From Stramenopiles sp. TOSAG23-3 (Eukaryota; Sar): 19,051 nucleotides of DNA. This document shows positions 1 through 8,577 of this stretch, piece by piece. Positions within the stretch are counted from its first letter, which is position 1. Every line of letters starts with the position of its first letter. The notes below the pieces were generated by a model. The model was not told where the DNA came from. It searched no databases and saw nothing but the letters and a program-made list of their open reading frames with translations. The DNA lies in contig LT642295.1 of NCBI GenBank assembly GCA_900128585.1, positions 5,950-25,000 of the forward strand, in the 5' to 3' direction. A program made the position numbers and the translations under genes.

Positions 1-314
1 AAATGATGCAAATGATGATGCAGGGCGGGGGCGGCCCGCCGTCGGGGGCCATGGGGTTTCCTCCCGCAGGAATGATGGGCGGGGGACCGCAAGGGATGAA
101 CCCACAGCAAATGATGCAAATGATGAGGATGATGCAGGGTGGGGGCGGCCCGCCGCCATCGGGACCTCCTGCAGGGCCGATGGGAATGGGACCAGGCCAA
201 CCTCCCATGGGTGGCATGCCAAACCCAGAAATGATGGAGCAAATGATGAGAATGATGCAGCGCGGAAACCAACCCACCGAACAATCTGACGACAGCGATT
301 GGATGTACATGTAA
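1..314 (+). CDS. C-terminal end of a Met/Gly/Pro-rich protein (5' partial)
   Basis: The frame is open from the left edge (first visible ATG at 3) to a TAA at 312-314, so this is the end of a gene that begins outside the window. The visible 103 residues are low complexity: runs of Met with Gln/Arg alternate with Gly/Pro-rich stretches. A unit of about 36 residues is seen twice (from about nt 3 and nt 111), with a third partial copy from about nt 232, so the tail grew by tandem duplication. The last residues turn acidic (EQSDDSDWMYM). The NPEMMEQMMRMMQ segment recalls the Met-rich helices of STI1/ubiquilin-type chaperone-binding regions, and Met/Gly/Pro tails also occur in RNA-binding proteins. 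Neither is proven and the globular part is missing. Function unknown. Confidence 0.6.
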   Translation, partial: MMQMMMQGGGGPPSGAMGFPPAGMMGGGPQGMNPQQMMQMMRMMQGGGGPPPSGPPAGPMGMGPGQPPMGGMPNPEMMEQMMRMMQRGNQPTEQSDDSDWMYM

Positions 315-698
315 GCACACGCACGCACCGTATCCATTTGTTTTGCCACGAGGGGCACCGGGCCAAAATGACAACAGTAGAGATCAGTTCGCAGTGCATG
401 AGGGAATGTAAACCTCTAAAATGGACAAATTTTAATTACTTCAAATAAAAACAAATTATATTGTCCATTTTCTTGTTTTAATTTAGGAAAAAACTGAAGA
501 AGGAAGTATCAATAAAATATTACCAAGGTATGATGATATGATATTATCCTTCTTCCTCATATATAATATTATTTTTAGAAAAAAAACAAGATGATAAAGA
601 TTCTTTTGGATTTATATTTATTATATCACATGATATATATATGTTGATAAGATGTTATATTTTAATTTACAGGCACTCTCACAGACACGATTTTTGTA
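315..698. other. AT-rich spacer between two convergent 3' ends
   Basis: This spacer lies between the stop of the left-edge gene (+) and the stop of the receptor gene (-), so it should hold both 3' untranslated regions. It is AT-rich, with several AATAAA-like hexamers near 444 and 512 that could serve as polyadenylation signals, and an alternating AT stretch near 632-642. No open frame, RNA gene or repeat is convincing here. Confidence 0.5.
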
Positions 699-1700
699 TC
701 AAGCGCGAATTGAGGAATTTATCGATAGACGAAACTCACCGGTCATGTCTACTTTGCTCAACGAGGTAGCCCGGTGTTGTTTGATCAAGTTTTTCGATAG
801 TGGCATGTGGAGTGTACGACCGTCTCCCTCCCCGTTACAACGGCAGCATAAGATGTTTTTTAGCGCTTGCGTGATCTTTGTATTCAGAATCAGCAACATG
901 ACTGAGAACAGAAACCCCTCTAATCGCTCAGAATGGTTTTGGAACTCGCCCGGGAAACGAAGAACCTCGATGCGGTTTACTACCATGGGGAGCCATAGCA
1001 CCAGAACGCCTACGGTAAGAAGCATAAACTTACTTGCCGCTGCTCGTTTTTTCCTTGCTGCACTCGCCGACGAGGACGGGACCCGGCAAATATAGTAGCA
1101 ATTGTAAATTTGCACAATAAGGACGACGATGAAGAGCACGTACTGCATCAGATAAAATGTCAATAGTTCGAGAACCGTCGGTTTTCCGTCGGGTCGCATC
1201 ACCATGAACGAGCACCCATGGGCGTTTCTACCAAACCCACCACCGTACACCCCAATGCAGAACATTTCAATTGCGGTCCCAACCGTTGCAATACAGGCGT
1301 ACAACCGAAACCTGTGTTCGGAATTCGAAACGAGGAACTGTTCAACGTATTGTGCGCCCGTAACAAGTAGGTGCATCTCAAAGGCCAAGCACGCCGTAAA
1401 CCACTGCCGCATGATCATGTCTAAAAATTTAATAAAGCTTTGCACGGAACACCCCAACGTCTGTTCGTCATGGTGCGTGTCCCACAACCCCTGAAAAGTC
1501 AAGCGGTAAAAGGTCGTCAGTGCGTACAAAAGAATAATCGCCCCGATGAGGTTAATGTACACACCGACTCTGCTGTTTTCGCAGAACGCTTTGTCTTCGC
1601 GCTTCAACTTGTAAATCACGATGAACAAGAGAAAAGTCGAAAAAAACGACAAGGCAAGCTCCATATACCCGACGGGGCTTAGATCGCTTGCAACGGCCAT
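699..1700 (-). CDS. Seven-transmembrane receptor, cAMP-receptor-like GPCR
   Basis: The ORF extends to 1808, but its only in-frame ATG is at 1700 (context ataATGG), giving 333 residues. Numbering from that Met, seven hydrophobic helices are visible at about 12-32, 46-65, 88-114, 132-153, 176-205, 224-244 and 262-281. One Cys lies just before helix 3 (LGCSVQ) and another in the second extracellular loop (HGCSF), the usual GPCR disulfide pair. Helix 6 carries LWLP, like the W-x-P motif of cAMP/secretin-type receptors. After helix 7 an amphipathic stretch ends in CCRC, a likely palmitoylation site, followed by a Ser/Lys-rich cytoplasmic tail of about 45 residues. A basic loop (ARKKRAAASK) precedes helix 6, where G proteins usually bind. 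Family: Dictyostelium cAR-like/class E or related. Ligand unknown. It would sit in the plasma membrane. Confidence 0.75.
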   Translation of the reverse strand: MAVASDLSPVGYMELALSFFSTFLLFIVIYKLKREDKAFCENSRVGVYINLIGAIILLYALTTFYRLTFQGLWDTHHDEQTLGCSVQSFIKFLDMIMRQWFTACLAFEMHLLVTGAQYVEQFLVSNSEHRFRLYACIATVGTAIEMFCIGVYGGGFGRNAHGCSFMVMRPDGKPTVLELLTFYLMQYVLFIVVLIVQIYNCYYICRVPSSSASAARKKRAAASKFMLLTVGVLVLWLPMVVNRIEVLRFPGEFQNHSERLEGFLFSVMLLILNTKITQALKNILCCRCNGEGDGRTLHMPLSKNLIKQHRATSLSKVDMTGEFRLSINSSIRA

Positions 1701-2462
1701 TATTATATAAAGTGCTCGGGAGGGTGGCTGCTGCTGTGAAGAAATGGCTCTAACTCTAAAAATACTATCCGCGCCGAGCGGGTTTAAAACAATTGAACGA
1801 GTGGTCAAAATTCAAACAACCTACAGTTGGTGTTCTTGAAGCCAACAACATGGGATGAGATTCAATAGATTTTCCATGAACATTCCTCCCATAATGTAAT
1901 GCAATTTACGCTTCTTCAACGAAACGAAACGAAATAATTATTATTAAAAAATGAAATAATAAAATCCAGAGGGAGTACAAAAATATCGTACTTGTAATTA
2001 AAATCAACCTATATAAATGCGTAGAGTGAAAAGAAAAAGAAAAAAACTTCTTTTTTAGTTCTATTTTTATAGTTTATAATATGATTTTTATGATGAATTG
2101 AAGAAATAAAAAAATACGTCAATGCTACTTCTATATAATACACAAGTATAATATAGGAATAATAGGGGAGGGGTTGCTTTTGAACTTTGAAACTTCTTTC
2201 TTCTTTGTTGATGATTTTTTCTTCCTTCTCTTCTTTGCAAATAATATATTTTTGATGGATTACCTTGGTAATAAATTATAATTATATAAATATGTTGTGT
2301 CTTTTAGATTTAGTATTCATTCGTCCCATGGGAAGTACACACAGTATCACTTTATCTGTGTATAAAATTGATATTCATGGAAGAAGGGACAAAAGTATTT
2401 ATTCCCTACAGAAACATACCCTTAATACCAAAGGAACAGGACCGATTCTTTTCTCTCTTTTC
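1701..2462. other. Upstream region of the receptor gene; AT-rich spacer
   Basis: The spacer separates the receptor start (-) from the stop of the ERp29-like gene (-), so it holds the receptor's promoter and the neighbour's 3' end. TTATATAATA lies directly against the receptor ATG on the minus strand (1701-1710). It is too close to act as an ordinary TATA box for that start. AATAAT/AAATAA runs cover about 1934-2110, and a pyrimidine-rich (TTC-like) stretch lies at about 2190-2240 on the plus strand. No gene is seen. Confidence 0.45.
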
Positions 2463-3752
2463 TCACATGGACGGCGCCGTGGTCTCATGAACCTTTGCAT
2501 CCACTTTTGCCCCCACCGCGCCGCCATACAAAAGGGCATTCTCCAGCCTTGCAAGGGCGGCCTCCGCGTCTGCAAGGGCGTCCTGGATCGCCAAGCACTT
2601 CAAAATCGTCCCTCCGTACGGCTCGCGAACGTCGCGATGGATGGCGCTCATCTTTATTTTCATCGCCTTCCCCTTCTCTGCCATCAAGCGATCGAGGGCT
2701 TTGCTCCGGGAAATGTGCTTGCTCTTTATCATGGATTGGACGGTCTCTTCCTGGACTGCTGCCTCCAATGTATCGCATTCGCTCTTTCGCGCGCGCAGCC
2801 CAGAAACGAGGTCGTACAGTTCGGCTGTAGTTTTGATCGACGCCATCTTCCTGTTCGGTAGTAGTTGATACCGCGACCGAATGCTGTCGACGACATCATC
2901 GTCTTGCGCCCCGGCGGCCTCCCCAAAGTGGTCCTTCCCCATCACCCGCTCGAGGAAGACTTTCAAAAGGCTGACGTGTCGAAAGTGGATCATGCAGTCG
3001 TTTTCGTCGTGGCATTTGGACGATTTCAAAACATTGTGGTGCTTGTTGTAGTCTGCTGTCAGGAACGAGCTCCCTTTCCGCACAATGTTCGTCAAAAGGC
3101 TGACATACAGTTGCTTCGTCGATTCAAACCGCGGGGAGATGGCCGCCGTCATCGCTTCAAACTCCTTCAAGATTTTTCCGGCCTCCCCCTTGTCGTCCAT
3201 GGCGTCCGCAAACCGGCCAAGAATATCGTTCCACTCTTCATGGGTCGCGCTCATATCGGACTGCAAGTTTTGCACGAATGAGATCAAGGATTTGCCAATT
3301 TTGTGAGGGCCACGCCCCTCCCTGTTGGCAATGTCGCGCAGCAGTCCTATATCAACGACGACCTTCAGCTTGTCGTAGGACGGAAGAAAGACGCGCAGTT
3401 CGAACGGCGAGCTTACCTGAAACTTTGAAGAAGTCTTCTTCTCCTTCGTCGCGTCGACACTGCAAACGTACACGTCCTTGAAATGTTCGTTGAGAAAATT
3501 CTTTGCTTCATCAAACTCTTCCCTGTACTGTTCGTACAGCGAGGACTCCGGGTAATAGAACAGAGCAATGGTCAGCTTGGCGTCGATGTTTGCGTACAGT
3601 TTGAAGGGCGATACATTGTCAAAGTTCGACACCCCTCCCACCCCGACTGCCACGCCGCACGAACGACCGCCCACGCCGCACCTTTTTTCACCAGCAGCAA
3701 AGAGGAAGAGAAATGTTATGAGAGTGCACGAAAGAAGGCTCGAATGAGTCAT
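2463..3752 (-). CDS. Secretory-pathway thioredoxin-fold protein with ERp29 C-terminal-type domain
   Basis: 429 residues, with ATG at 3752. A signal peptide covers residues 1-21 (SLLSCTLITFLFLFAAGEK). Residues about 43-160 read as a thioredoxin fold of the PDI/ERp29 type: ALFYYPES replaces the usual FYAPWCGHC, then VYVCSVDATKE and a cis-proline-like SSPFELRVF (Pro116). The CxxC active site is absent (ESSLYE), so it should not be an oxidoreductase. Residues about 172-245 match the all-helical ERp29 C-terminal domain, with the pattern ILKEFEAM, then LYVSLLTNIVRKGSSF. Residues 246-429 form a further charged, mostly helical extension that I do not recognise, with a Lys-rich helix at 340-372. There is no KDEL-type retention signal (ends TTAPSM). 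By family it is probably a chaperone or escort factor for secretory cargo in the ER. Confidence 0.7.
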   Translation of the reverse strand: MTHSSLLSCTLITFLFLFAAGEKRCGVGGRSCGVAVGVGGVSNFDNVSPFKLYANIDAKLTIALFYYPESSLYEQYREEFDEAKNFLNEHFKDVYVCSVDATKEKKTSSKFQVSSPFELRVFLPSYDKLKVVVDIGLLRDIANREGRGPHKIGKSLISFVQNLQSDMSATHEEWNDILGRFADAMDDKGEAGKILKEFEAMTAAISPRFESTKQLYVSLLTNIVRKGSSFLTADYNKHHNVLKSSKCHDENDCMIHFRHVSLLKVFLERVMGKDHFGEAAGAQDDDVVDSIRSRYQLLPNRKMASIKTTAELYDLVSGLRARKSECDTLEAAVQEETVQSMIKSKHISRSKALDRLMAEKGKAMKIKMSAIHRDVREPYGGTILKCLAIQDALADAEAALARLENALLYGGAVGAKVDAKVHETTAPSM

Positions 3753-4335
3753 GGCTTTGGAATTTTAAACGGGGATTGGGACGATGGTATGGAGGTGGAT
3801 CATTTAAAAAATACATGAACTTCGTTTCACACTTTTGTTTCATTTCCCCTTTGATTGGTTGAAGAATATAATCAACCGTATTTTTTCAAAATTCAATTTG
3901 TCGTTAGTTATCTCAACAAAAAATATTTAAAAAAAAAAAACATTTTTTATTTTAATTTTTGGTATTTCCATATTAAAAATATATAAAAGATAAAATATAA
4001 GAAAACAAAACAAAAAAGATATAAAAAAAAAGAAAAAGAAAGGAAAGTCCAAGAATTGTTGAACACATTGTATCCTATGCTGTGACAATGTTGTAACCAA
4101 ACCCTGTCAGTGAGGTAAATATCAGACGAACACCATGCTATTCTTATGTATTTATTACACGTAAATATCAGGCGAACACGATGCTATTCTTATGTATTTA
4201 TTGCACTCCATTTTCTTTGAAAACGACAATACATATACACACCATAGGCATAACAACACAAATTCGATTAATATATATACTTCTTCCATATATTATAAAT
4301 TACACCCTCCTTCGCTCTTTCACACTTTGTAAGAG
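3753..4335. other. AT-rich spacer (ERp29-like gene promoter side / oxidase 3' side)
   Basis: 583 bp between the start of the ERp29-like gene (-) and the stop of the acyl-CoA oxidase (-). It contains A-rich runs at about 3920-4045, the 46-bp tandem duplication described separately, and a motif at 4071-4090 that recurs upstream of the large OTU-helicase gene. The ORF at 4181-4393 on the plus strand is an accident of AT-rich DNA. No gene or RNA is seen. Confidence 0.5.
4115..4206. repeat. 46-bp tandem duplication, two copies
   Basis: Copy 1 is 4115-4160 and copy 2 is 4161-4206. Both begin GTAAATATCA, continue through CGAACAC and ATGCTATTCTTATGTATTTA, and end in ATT(A/G)CAC. Only about three positions differ, so the duplication is recent. 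It is non-coding and lies about 360-450 nt upstream of the ERp29-like ATG. Confidence 0.85.
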
Positions 4336-6541
4336 TTACAACTTTGAGGAGGGGTGGGTCGAAAGCTTAGCGCCGTCTTTTAAAAACTCGTAATCGATGA
4401 ATTTTTCTACCGCTTGGAACATTGGCGGGCTCTCCACCCACTTTCCATCCTTGTCCACGTTGAGCGCAGATTCCTTGGCTGCCTTGTAGAGAGCCTCGTA
4501 CACTCGTCCATCCGACCGCCCAAGGGCAGAGTTCAACACGGTATCGGAAAAATCAAACGAGTCCGTCAGCCCGATGACTTCGTTGCGCAACGAACTGCAG
4601 AGCTCGGAGACGGCAGCGTCGACCAGGGTCATCTCACGGGCGGACAGAAGGCCCACCCAGCCTTCTCCCGAGAGAATGTCTTGAAGGGCAAACATGATTG
4701 TCAGCTTGTGCAGCACAAGCTTGCACCCTTCGCTGTCGGTGTCTGGGATGTCGTTCACACTCTCCACAAACTTGGAAAGCATAAAATACTTTACGTGCGA
4801 CACAGCTGTTGTGTACAGCAGTCGGGCGTTCCGATTCCTCCCCTCGTCCACGCTCAGCTTTTGAACGTTCACACTGTGGTGAAGGGCCTGGTGGGCTTTG
4901 TAGCAGCTCACCAAGGTCCGGTACTGAAAGAGTCGCAAAAAATATTCTCGCGATTCCGCACCACGCCAAAGCAAATCTTCTAAATTTCGAGGCGACGGAG
5001 ACGGTTTTCCGTCAACGACAGGGTCGAACGACCGCGAGGAGAGGGGGGCCAAGCACTGGGTCAACCCGGGCAAGGAATCCACGTCTCCCGCAATGGCTTT
5101 CTCCACCGAGCGAACAAGAAACCGGGCCGTTTGCAGGGACAAAATTACATAGTCCCCTTCTGCTGTTGTGTTTGGACCTTTAAAGTCCGCTTCTAACGGT
5201 GCTATCCCAGAGCTCATGAGGTACCCGTGCCCGCCACACGCCCTCCTCAAATCCTCTATCCCATCCGCGGCAAGGACGCAGCCATACGCCTTGAGCCCCG
5301 CGGCACTGGCGTGTATCTCAGGCAAGTCCTTGTCGCCTTCGCTGCTCGATTCTGCAGCCTTACGGCGTTGAAGGAGCCACCTGGCCACAAACTTTATCGC
5401 GTACGCGCACGATGTCCACTTCAACACCCGGTACAGCTGCACTTGGTAGTCAAGAATTTGGTTCTCCGCCGAGTTAAACCGTGTGGAGTGGGCCGTATTC
5501 TTGAACCCTTGGTGACGAAGGGCGCTGTACCTTGCCGCAATGACGCACGCCTTGGCCAACGAAGCCCCGGCGGTGTTGGTCAGGGCAACTCTTGTTTTCA
5601 GCATGGTGATGTAGTGGCTTTTGCCCCCCCCCCCCGCCTTGCTTCTTCTTCTTCTTGGCCGGCTTTGCATCCATGGAGCCAGGCGGAGGGGATTTTATGT
5701 ACCGCCCGTCTGGGCTTACGTGCTGCCGACGCTCCATCAAGTGCCGCCTTGGAATACGCACGTTTCGCATACGCAAGTACCCGATGGTCGCATCGTTGTC
5801 GCCAAGCTTCGCTCCGATGTCCCCGACTTCGATGCCAGGGAGGGCTTTGAAATCTGGGCCTCGCATTTGAACAAGGAAGACGTGGACGCCCATTGGCTTC
5901 CCGTTCAGCACCATTTGGGCATACACAGCCGCGTGGGTAGATGAGTACATCCCTGTGCTCCACCACTTCATCGATTGCAACGTGGGCGTGTTCATCACCC
6001 ATTCGCCGTCCTGACGTGGGCCAGCGTGCGGGACAAACGTTGCCGTGGTCTGCAAACCTCGAACGTTGGAGCCATGGCCCAGCTCGGTCTGCGCATAGCA
6101 GCCGATAAACCCGAGCTTCTGTGCCCTTCCCAGCCACCAGCGCTTCTGCTCGTCGCTGGTCTGACTGCGGAGGGTCGACATGAAGACCCCATAATGCAAA
6201 CTCAACGGCCCAGTTCTTCCAAACTTCGCAGCGCTCATGAACGTCATGTCTTGGCCTTTTGGCCTGTACCCAGACTCCAAATGTTTCCAGTGGACGTCCA
6301 TAAAATGTTTGAGGGCATTTTTTATGCTCTCCTCGCGCGACACCTCCGCGTGAACTTCGACCTCTGGGTGGTTCTTTCCGTCCAGCACATCATCGTGCGC
6401 CCCCTGAATCCACTGTCGCTGGAACGTTGCTTTTTTCCCACCGTCCAAAATGCCCATCATTTTCGCCACCGAAAACGTCGCCCGCTTCCGCTCCTCGGGA
6501 AGCACGTGCGATGTACCACCATTATCCCATGTCTGTTCCAT
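4336..6541 (-). CDS. ACOX: Peroxisomal acyl-CoA oxidase (single frameshift at a G12 tract)
   Basis: Catalyses the first, FAD-dependent step of peroxisomal beta-oxidation: acyl-CoA + O2 to trans-2-enoyl-CoA + H2O2. Start ATG is at 6541 (ggccATGG); there is no ATG further upstream in this frame. The 5' frame carries the FAD/acyl-CoA core: CYAQTELGHGSN, then GIEVGDIGAKLG and GYLRMRNVRIPR. The 3' frame continues with ARYSALRHQGF, RRACGGHGYLMSSG, the catalytic-Glu region (TAEGDYVILSLQTARFLV) and a C-terminal domain ending in SSKL, a textbook PTS1 peroxisomal signal. The two frames meet in a low-complexity Lys/Gly insert encoded by AAG repeats and a G run at 5624-5635 (minus-strand G). Eleven G would keep one frame of roughly 730 residues, near the usual 660-700; twelve break it. 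A sequencing or assembly error is likeliest; an allele or pseudogene is possible. Gene 5 diverges from it. Confidence 0.9.
5624..5635 (-). repeat. Homopolymer of 12 G (minus strand) at the oxidase frame break
   Basis: Twelve consecutive C on the plus strand (G on the coding strand) directly follow an (AAG)n lysine run and GGC. Frame analysis shows that the protein before and after the tract lies in frames that differ by one nucleotide, and loss of one G reconciles them. Such tracts are prone to both polymerase slippage and basecalling error. Confidence 0.9.
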
Positions 6542-7276
6542 GGCCTTGTGCGTTTTAATTAACAAACTTGTATACACGGACAACACTCAACAGTATTATA
6601 TGTTTATATTATACACATAACCAATCTTTAATTGGTGCAGCAACAACTCTTATTATTAAAGACGGTCGATATTAAAAGATAAGAAAAATTATTTGTTTAT
6701 TCGAGACGACTGTGTGTGTGTGTGTGTGTTGTTCTTTGTTTCAATTGTTGTTAGAAAGAAAAAACAATAATAAAAAATAAATAATAATAATTGAAAAAAT
6801 ATTAGTCTAATAAATAAAAAAAAAAAAACTTTTCTTCTTTCTTCTCTTTTTCTCTCTTCTTCTTTCTTCTCTTCTTCTCTCTTCTTCTTCTTTCTTCTTC
6901 TTCTATTTTCGGCGGCGGGGGACACACCACCTCTTAAAAAAACAACAAAAAAAGATATAGAAGAAGAAAAAAAAGAAGAAAAAAGGAAGAAGAAAGAAGA
7001 GGAGATAGAAGAAGAAGATTTTTTTATTAATAAATAATAATTATTATTTTTTTCGAAATTCAAAATTGTTTTTTTGCAATAAAATATTATATATATTTTC
7101 ATTGATGATTTATTATTATTATACACGAAAAGAAGAAGCGAAGAAGAGAAGAAAGTTCTTTTAGTTGAAATAATTTTTATCCAGGAACATAATGCCAAAC
7201 GTTAAAGAGTAAATTTGAACTCGAACGCTTTGAACCTTTTTTGTTGTCGCTGTATATACGTTTGGTGTAGAAGAAC
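6542..7276. other. Divergent promoter region rich in simple repeats
   Basis: 735 bp between the oxidase start (-) and the secreted-protein start (+), so it should hold both promoters. It contains a TG dinucleotide run (6711-6729), an AT-rich stretch, a TTC-type pyrimidine tract (6829-6904), a short GC-rich island (6910-6930), a GAA-type purine tract (6959-7018) and more AT-rich DNA. A TATATA at 7253-7258 lies only about 20 nt before the ATG of the secreted-protein gene. The minus-strand ORF of 169 codons here is a product of the microsatellite and is not a gene. Confidence 0.6.
6829..7018. repeat. TTC tract and GAA tract facing each other (imperfect inverted repeat)
   Basis: The plus strand carries a pyrimidine arm built of TTC/TCTC units (6829-6904), a spacer of about 54 nt that includes GGCGGCGGGG, and a purine arm of GAA/GGA units (6959-7018). 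The arms are broadly complementary, so the segment could fold into a long imperfect hairpin, or form triplex (H-DNA) structures as homopurine:homopyrimidine tracts do. Confidence 0.7.
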
Positions 7277-8320
7277 ATGGGCCGTGCCTTTGGAGTTAAG
7301 TTCTGGGCGGCGGTGGTAATGGTGGTGACGGGCGTGCACATACTTCCAGCGAACAGTTATAATCATAATTTAAAATACTTTTCGATATGGAACACGGGGG
7401 CAGGAGCAGTGGAATATCCGGGGGATGAGATGAACTCCAGCTTCATTAACTTCTTTTTTGACATTGATCGGCCAGAGCTCTTCCAGGCTTTGGCGGACCA
7501 GGGGTACGGCCCTTCGCTTCTGCACGTTCGGACGGTTCTGTTTTACCCACGCCACGACACACGGAAAGGGTTACGGCCAGATTACGCCCAGCGGTGGAAT
7601 GCAACGCTCGAGGCGCTTCTCCCACTGATCAAGAAGAGACTGGCGATGGGGGTATTTCTTGGGGACGAGTTGTGCTGGGACTGTGTTGGCTGGAACGATT
7701 TGAAAGCTGCGGCGGATCTGGTGCGGGGCACACTCCCGAAGTCTGCAGTGATTTACTACAACGAAGCGTTTCCGCCTCTGGACGACGTGGGAATGTGGAA
7801 CGCTTCGTGCGGGCCGAAGATTGCCCTTGAACAGGGGTACCCGCACGTCCCAAAGTCCATCGATTGGGTGTCCATAGACTACTACCCAAACGAAGGTACC
7901 TTCGAAGGAGCCCAACGCATCTACAGAGAGAAGATTTTCCCGAAAATGAACCAAGAACAGAGAGTTTTGTTTGTACCCCCAGCCTTTTCCTGCAGCAAAG
8001 GCTCCTCCGCTGGATTCGTCGATCGATTCTGCTGCAGCAAAAACAACAGGGATGGCGCCAACCCAGACTGCAAGGGAAGCTGCGAGAATGCGATGAAAGA
8101 CTGGGCTATTAAATCGTACAATTGGGCGAGAACCGACGATCGATTCGTGGGGTTGAACCCATGGTATTGGCAGCAGAAGAATACCAAAGTTCAACCAACG
8201 TACCCGAAAAACCATTCGGACGTTCCAGGGTTGCGCTGGATGAATGAAACAAGGGTTTTGTACGAAAAGATTGGAATGGAAATTGTCACCGGGAATCTAC
8301 GAGAATTAAGTTTAGATTGA
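7277..8320 (+). CDS. Secreted glycosidase-like (TIM-barrel-type) protein
   Basis: 347 residues, ATG at 7277 (agaacATGG). A signal peptide covers about 1-27 (WAAVVMVVTGVHILPANS), so the product is secreted or enters the endomembrane system. Five N-glycosylation sequons lie at N53, N108, N175, N312 and N323. The pattern of strand-end motifs resembles a (beta/alpha)8 glycoside hydrolase: LLHVRTVLFYP, AMGVFLGDE (D130/E131), AVIYYNEAFP (E163), WVSIDYYP (D201) and FVGLNPWYWQ. D130/E131 and E163 are the best acid/base and nucleophile candidates, but I cannot assign a GH family. A Cys-rich segment at about 239-269 (single Cys, CC, then C-x3-C) plus C133/C136/C178 suggests disulfides in an oxidising compartment. 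It diverges from the oxidase. Possible roles are polysaccharide degradation or wall remodelling, which is inference. Confidence 0.6.
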   Translation: MGRAFGVKFWAAVVMVVTGVHILPANSYNHNLKYFSIWNTGAGAVEYPGDEMNSSFINFFFDIDRPELFQALADQGYGPSLLHVRTVLFYPRHDTRKGLRPDYAQRWNATLEALLPLIKKRLAMGVFLGDELCWDCVGWNDLKAAADLVRGTLPKSAVIYYNEAFPPLDDVGMWNASCGPKIALEQGYPHVPKSIDWVSIDYYPNEGTFEGAQRIYREKIFPKMNQEQRVLFVPPAFSCSKGSSAGFVDRFCCSKNNRDGANPDCKGSCENAMKDWAIKSYNWARTDDRFVGLNPWYWQQKNTKVQPTYPKNHSDVPGLRWMNETRVLYEKIGMEIVTGNLRELSLD

Positions 8321-8577
8321 TAATTAGTATACGATTAAATGTAGTTATAATTATTACGAGTGTCTATATAGAAAGGAAAGAAAAAACAACAATTCAACCG
8401 AGGAAGTATTCTTCATGCCAGATTGTAATAATGATCATTCAATGATCACAATGCAATGCCTTTTACCTGAATTGAATTCAACTCACGTCGTCCTTGATTG
8501 TCAACACGTTCTTTTCGTTTCGTTTATCTCAGAGTTCGCATTTTCTCTCCTTCATTCCTCATCACAGAGTGTGAAGG

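Noticed and set aside
652-1095. 147-codon plus-strand ORF, possibly a gene after an AG acceptor near 672
   Set aside because: It overlaps the receptor gene antisense, and its sequence has no features beyond those expected of a shadow frame.
1701-1808. 36-residue N-terminal extension of the receptor
   Set aside because: The codon at 1808 is TTG, not ATG; the first ATG in this frame is at 1700, directly before a normal GPCR N-terminus.
2265-2861. 198-codon plus-strand ORF
   Set aside because: Most of it is the antisense shadow of the ERp29-like gene; the rest lies in AT-rich spacer, and it has no recognisable domain.
5474-5670. Two separate oxidase genes, or an intron, at the frame break
   Set aside because: The conserved enzyme core is split in mid-domain, the frames overlap at the homopolymer, and removing one G restores continuity; no convincing GT-AG pair is needed.
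6542-6586. 15-residue N-terminal extension of the acyl-CoA oxidase
   Set aside because: The upstream start codon is GTG; the ATG at 6541 has a good context (ggccATGG) and fits the family's N-terminus.
6689-7198. 169-codon ORF on the minus strand, rich in Lys, Glu, Phe and Ser runs
   Set aside because: It is a translation of TTC/GAA and AT-rich simple repeats between two divergent genes, with no domain and no plausible protein composition.
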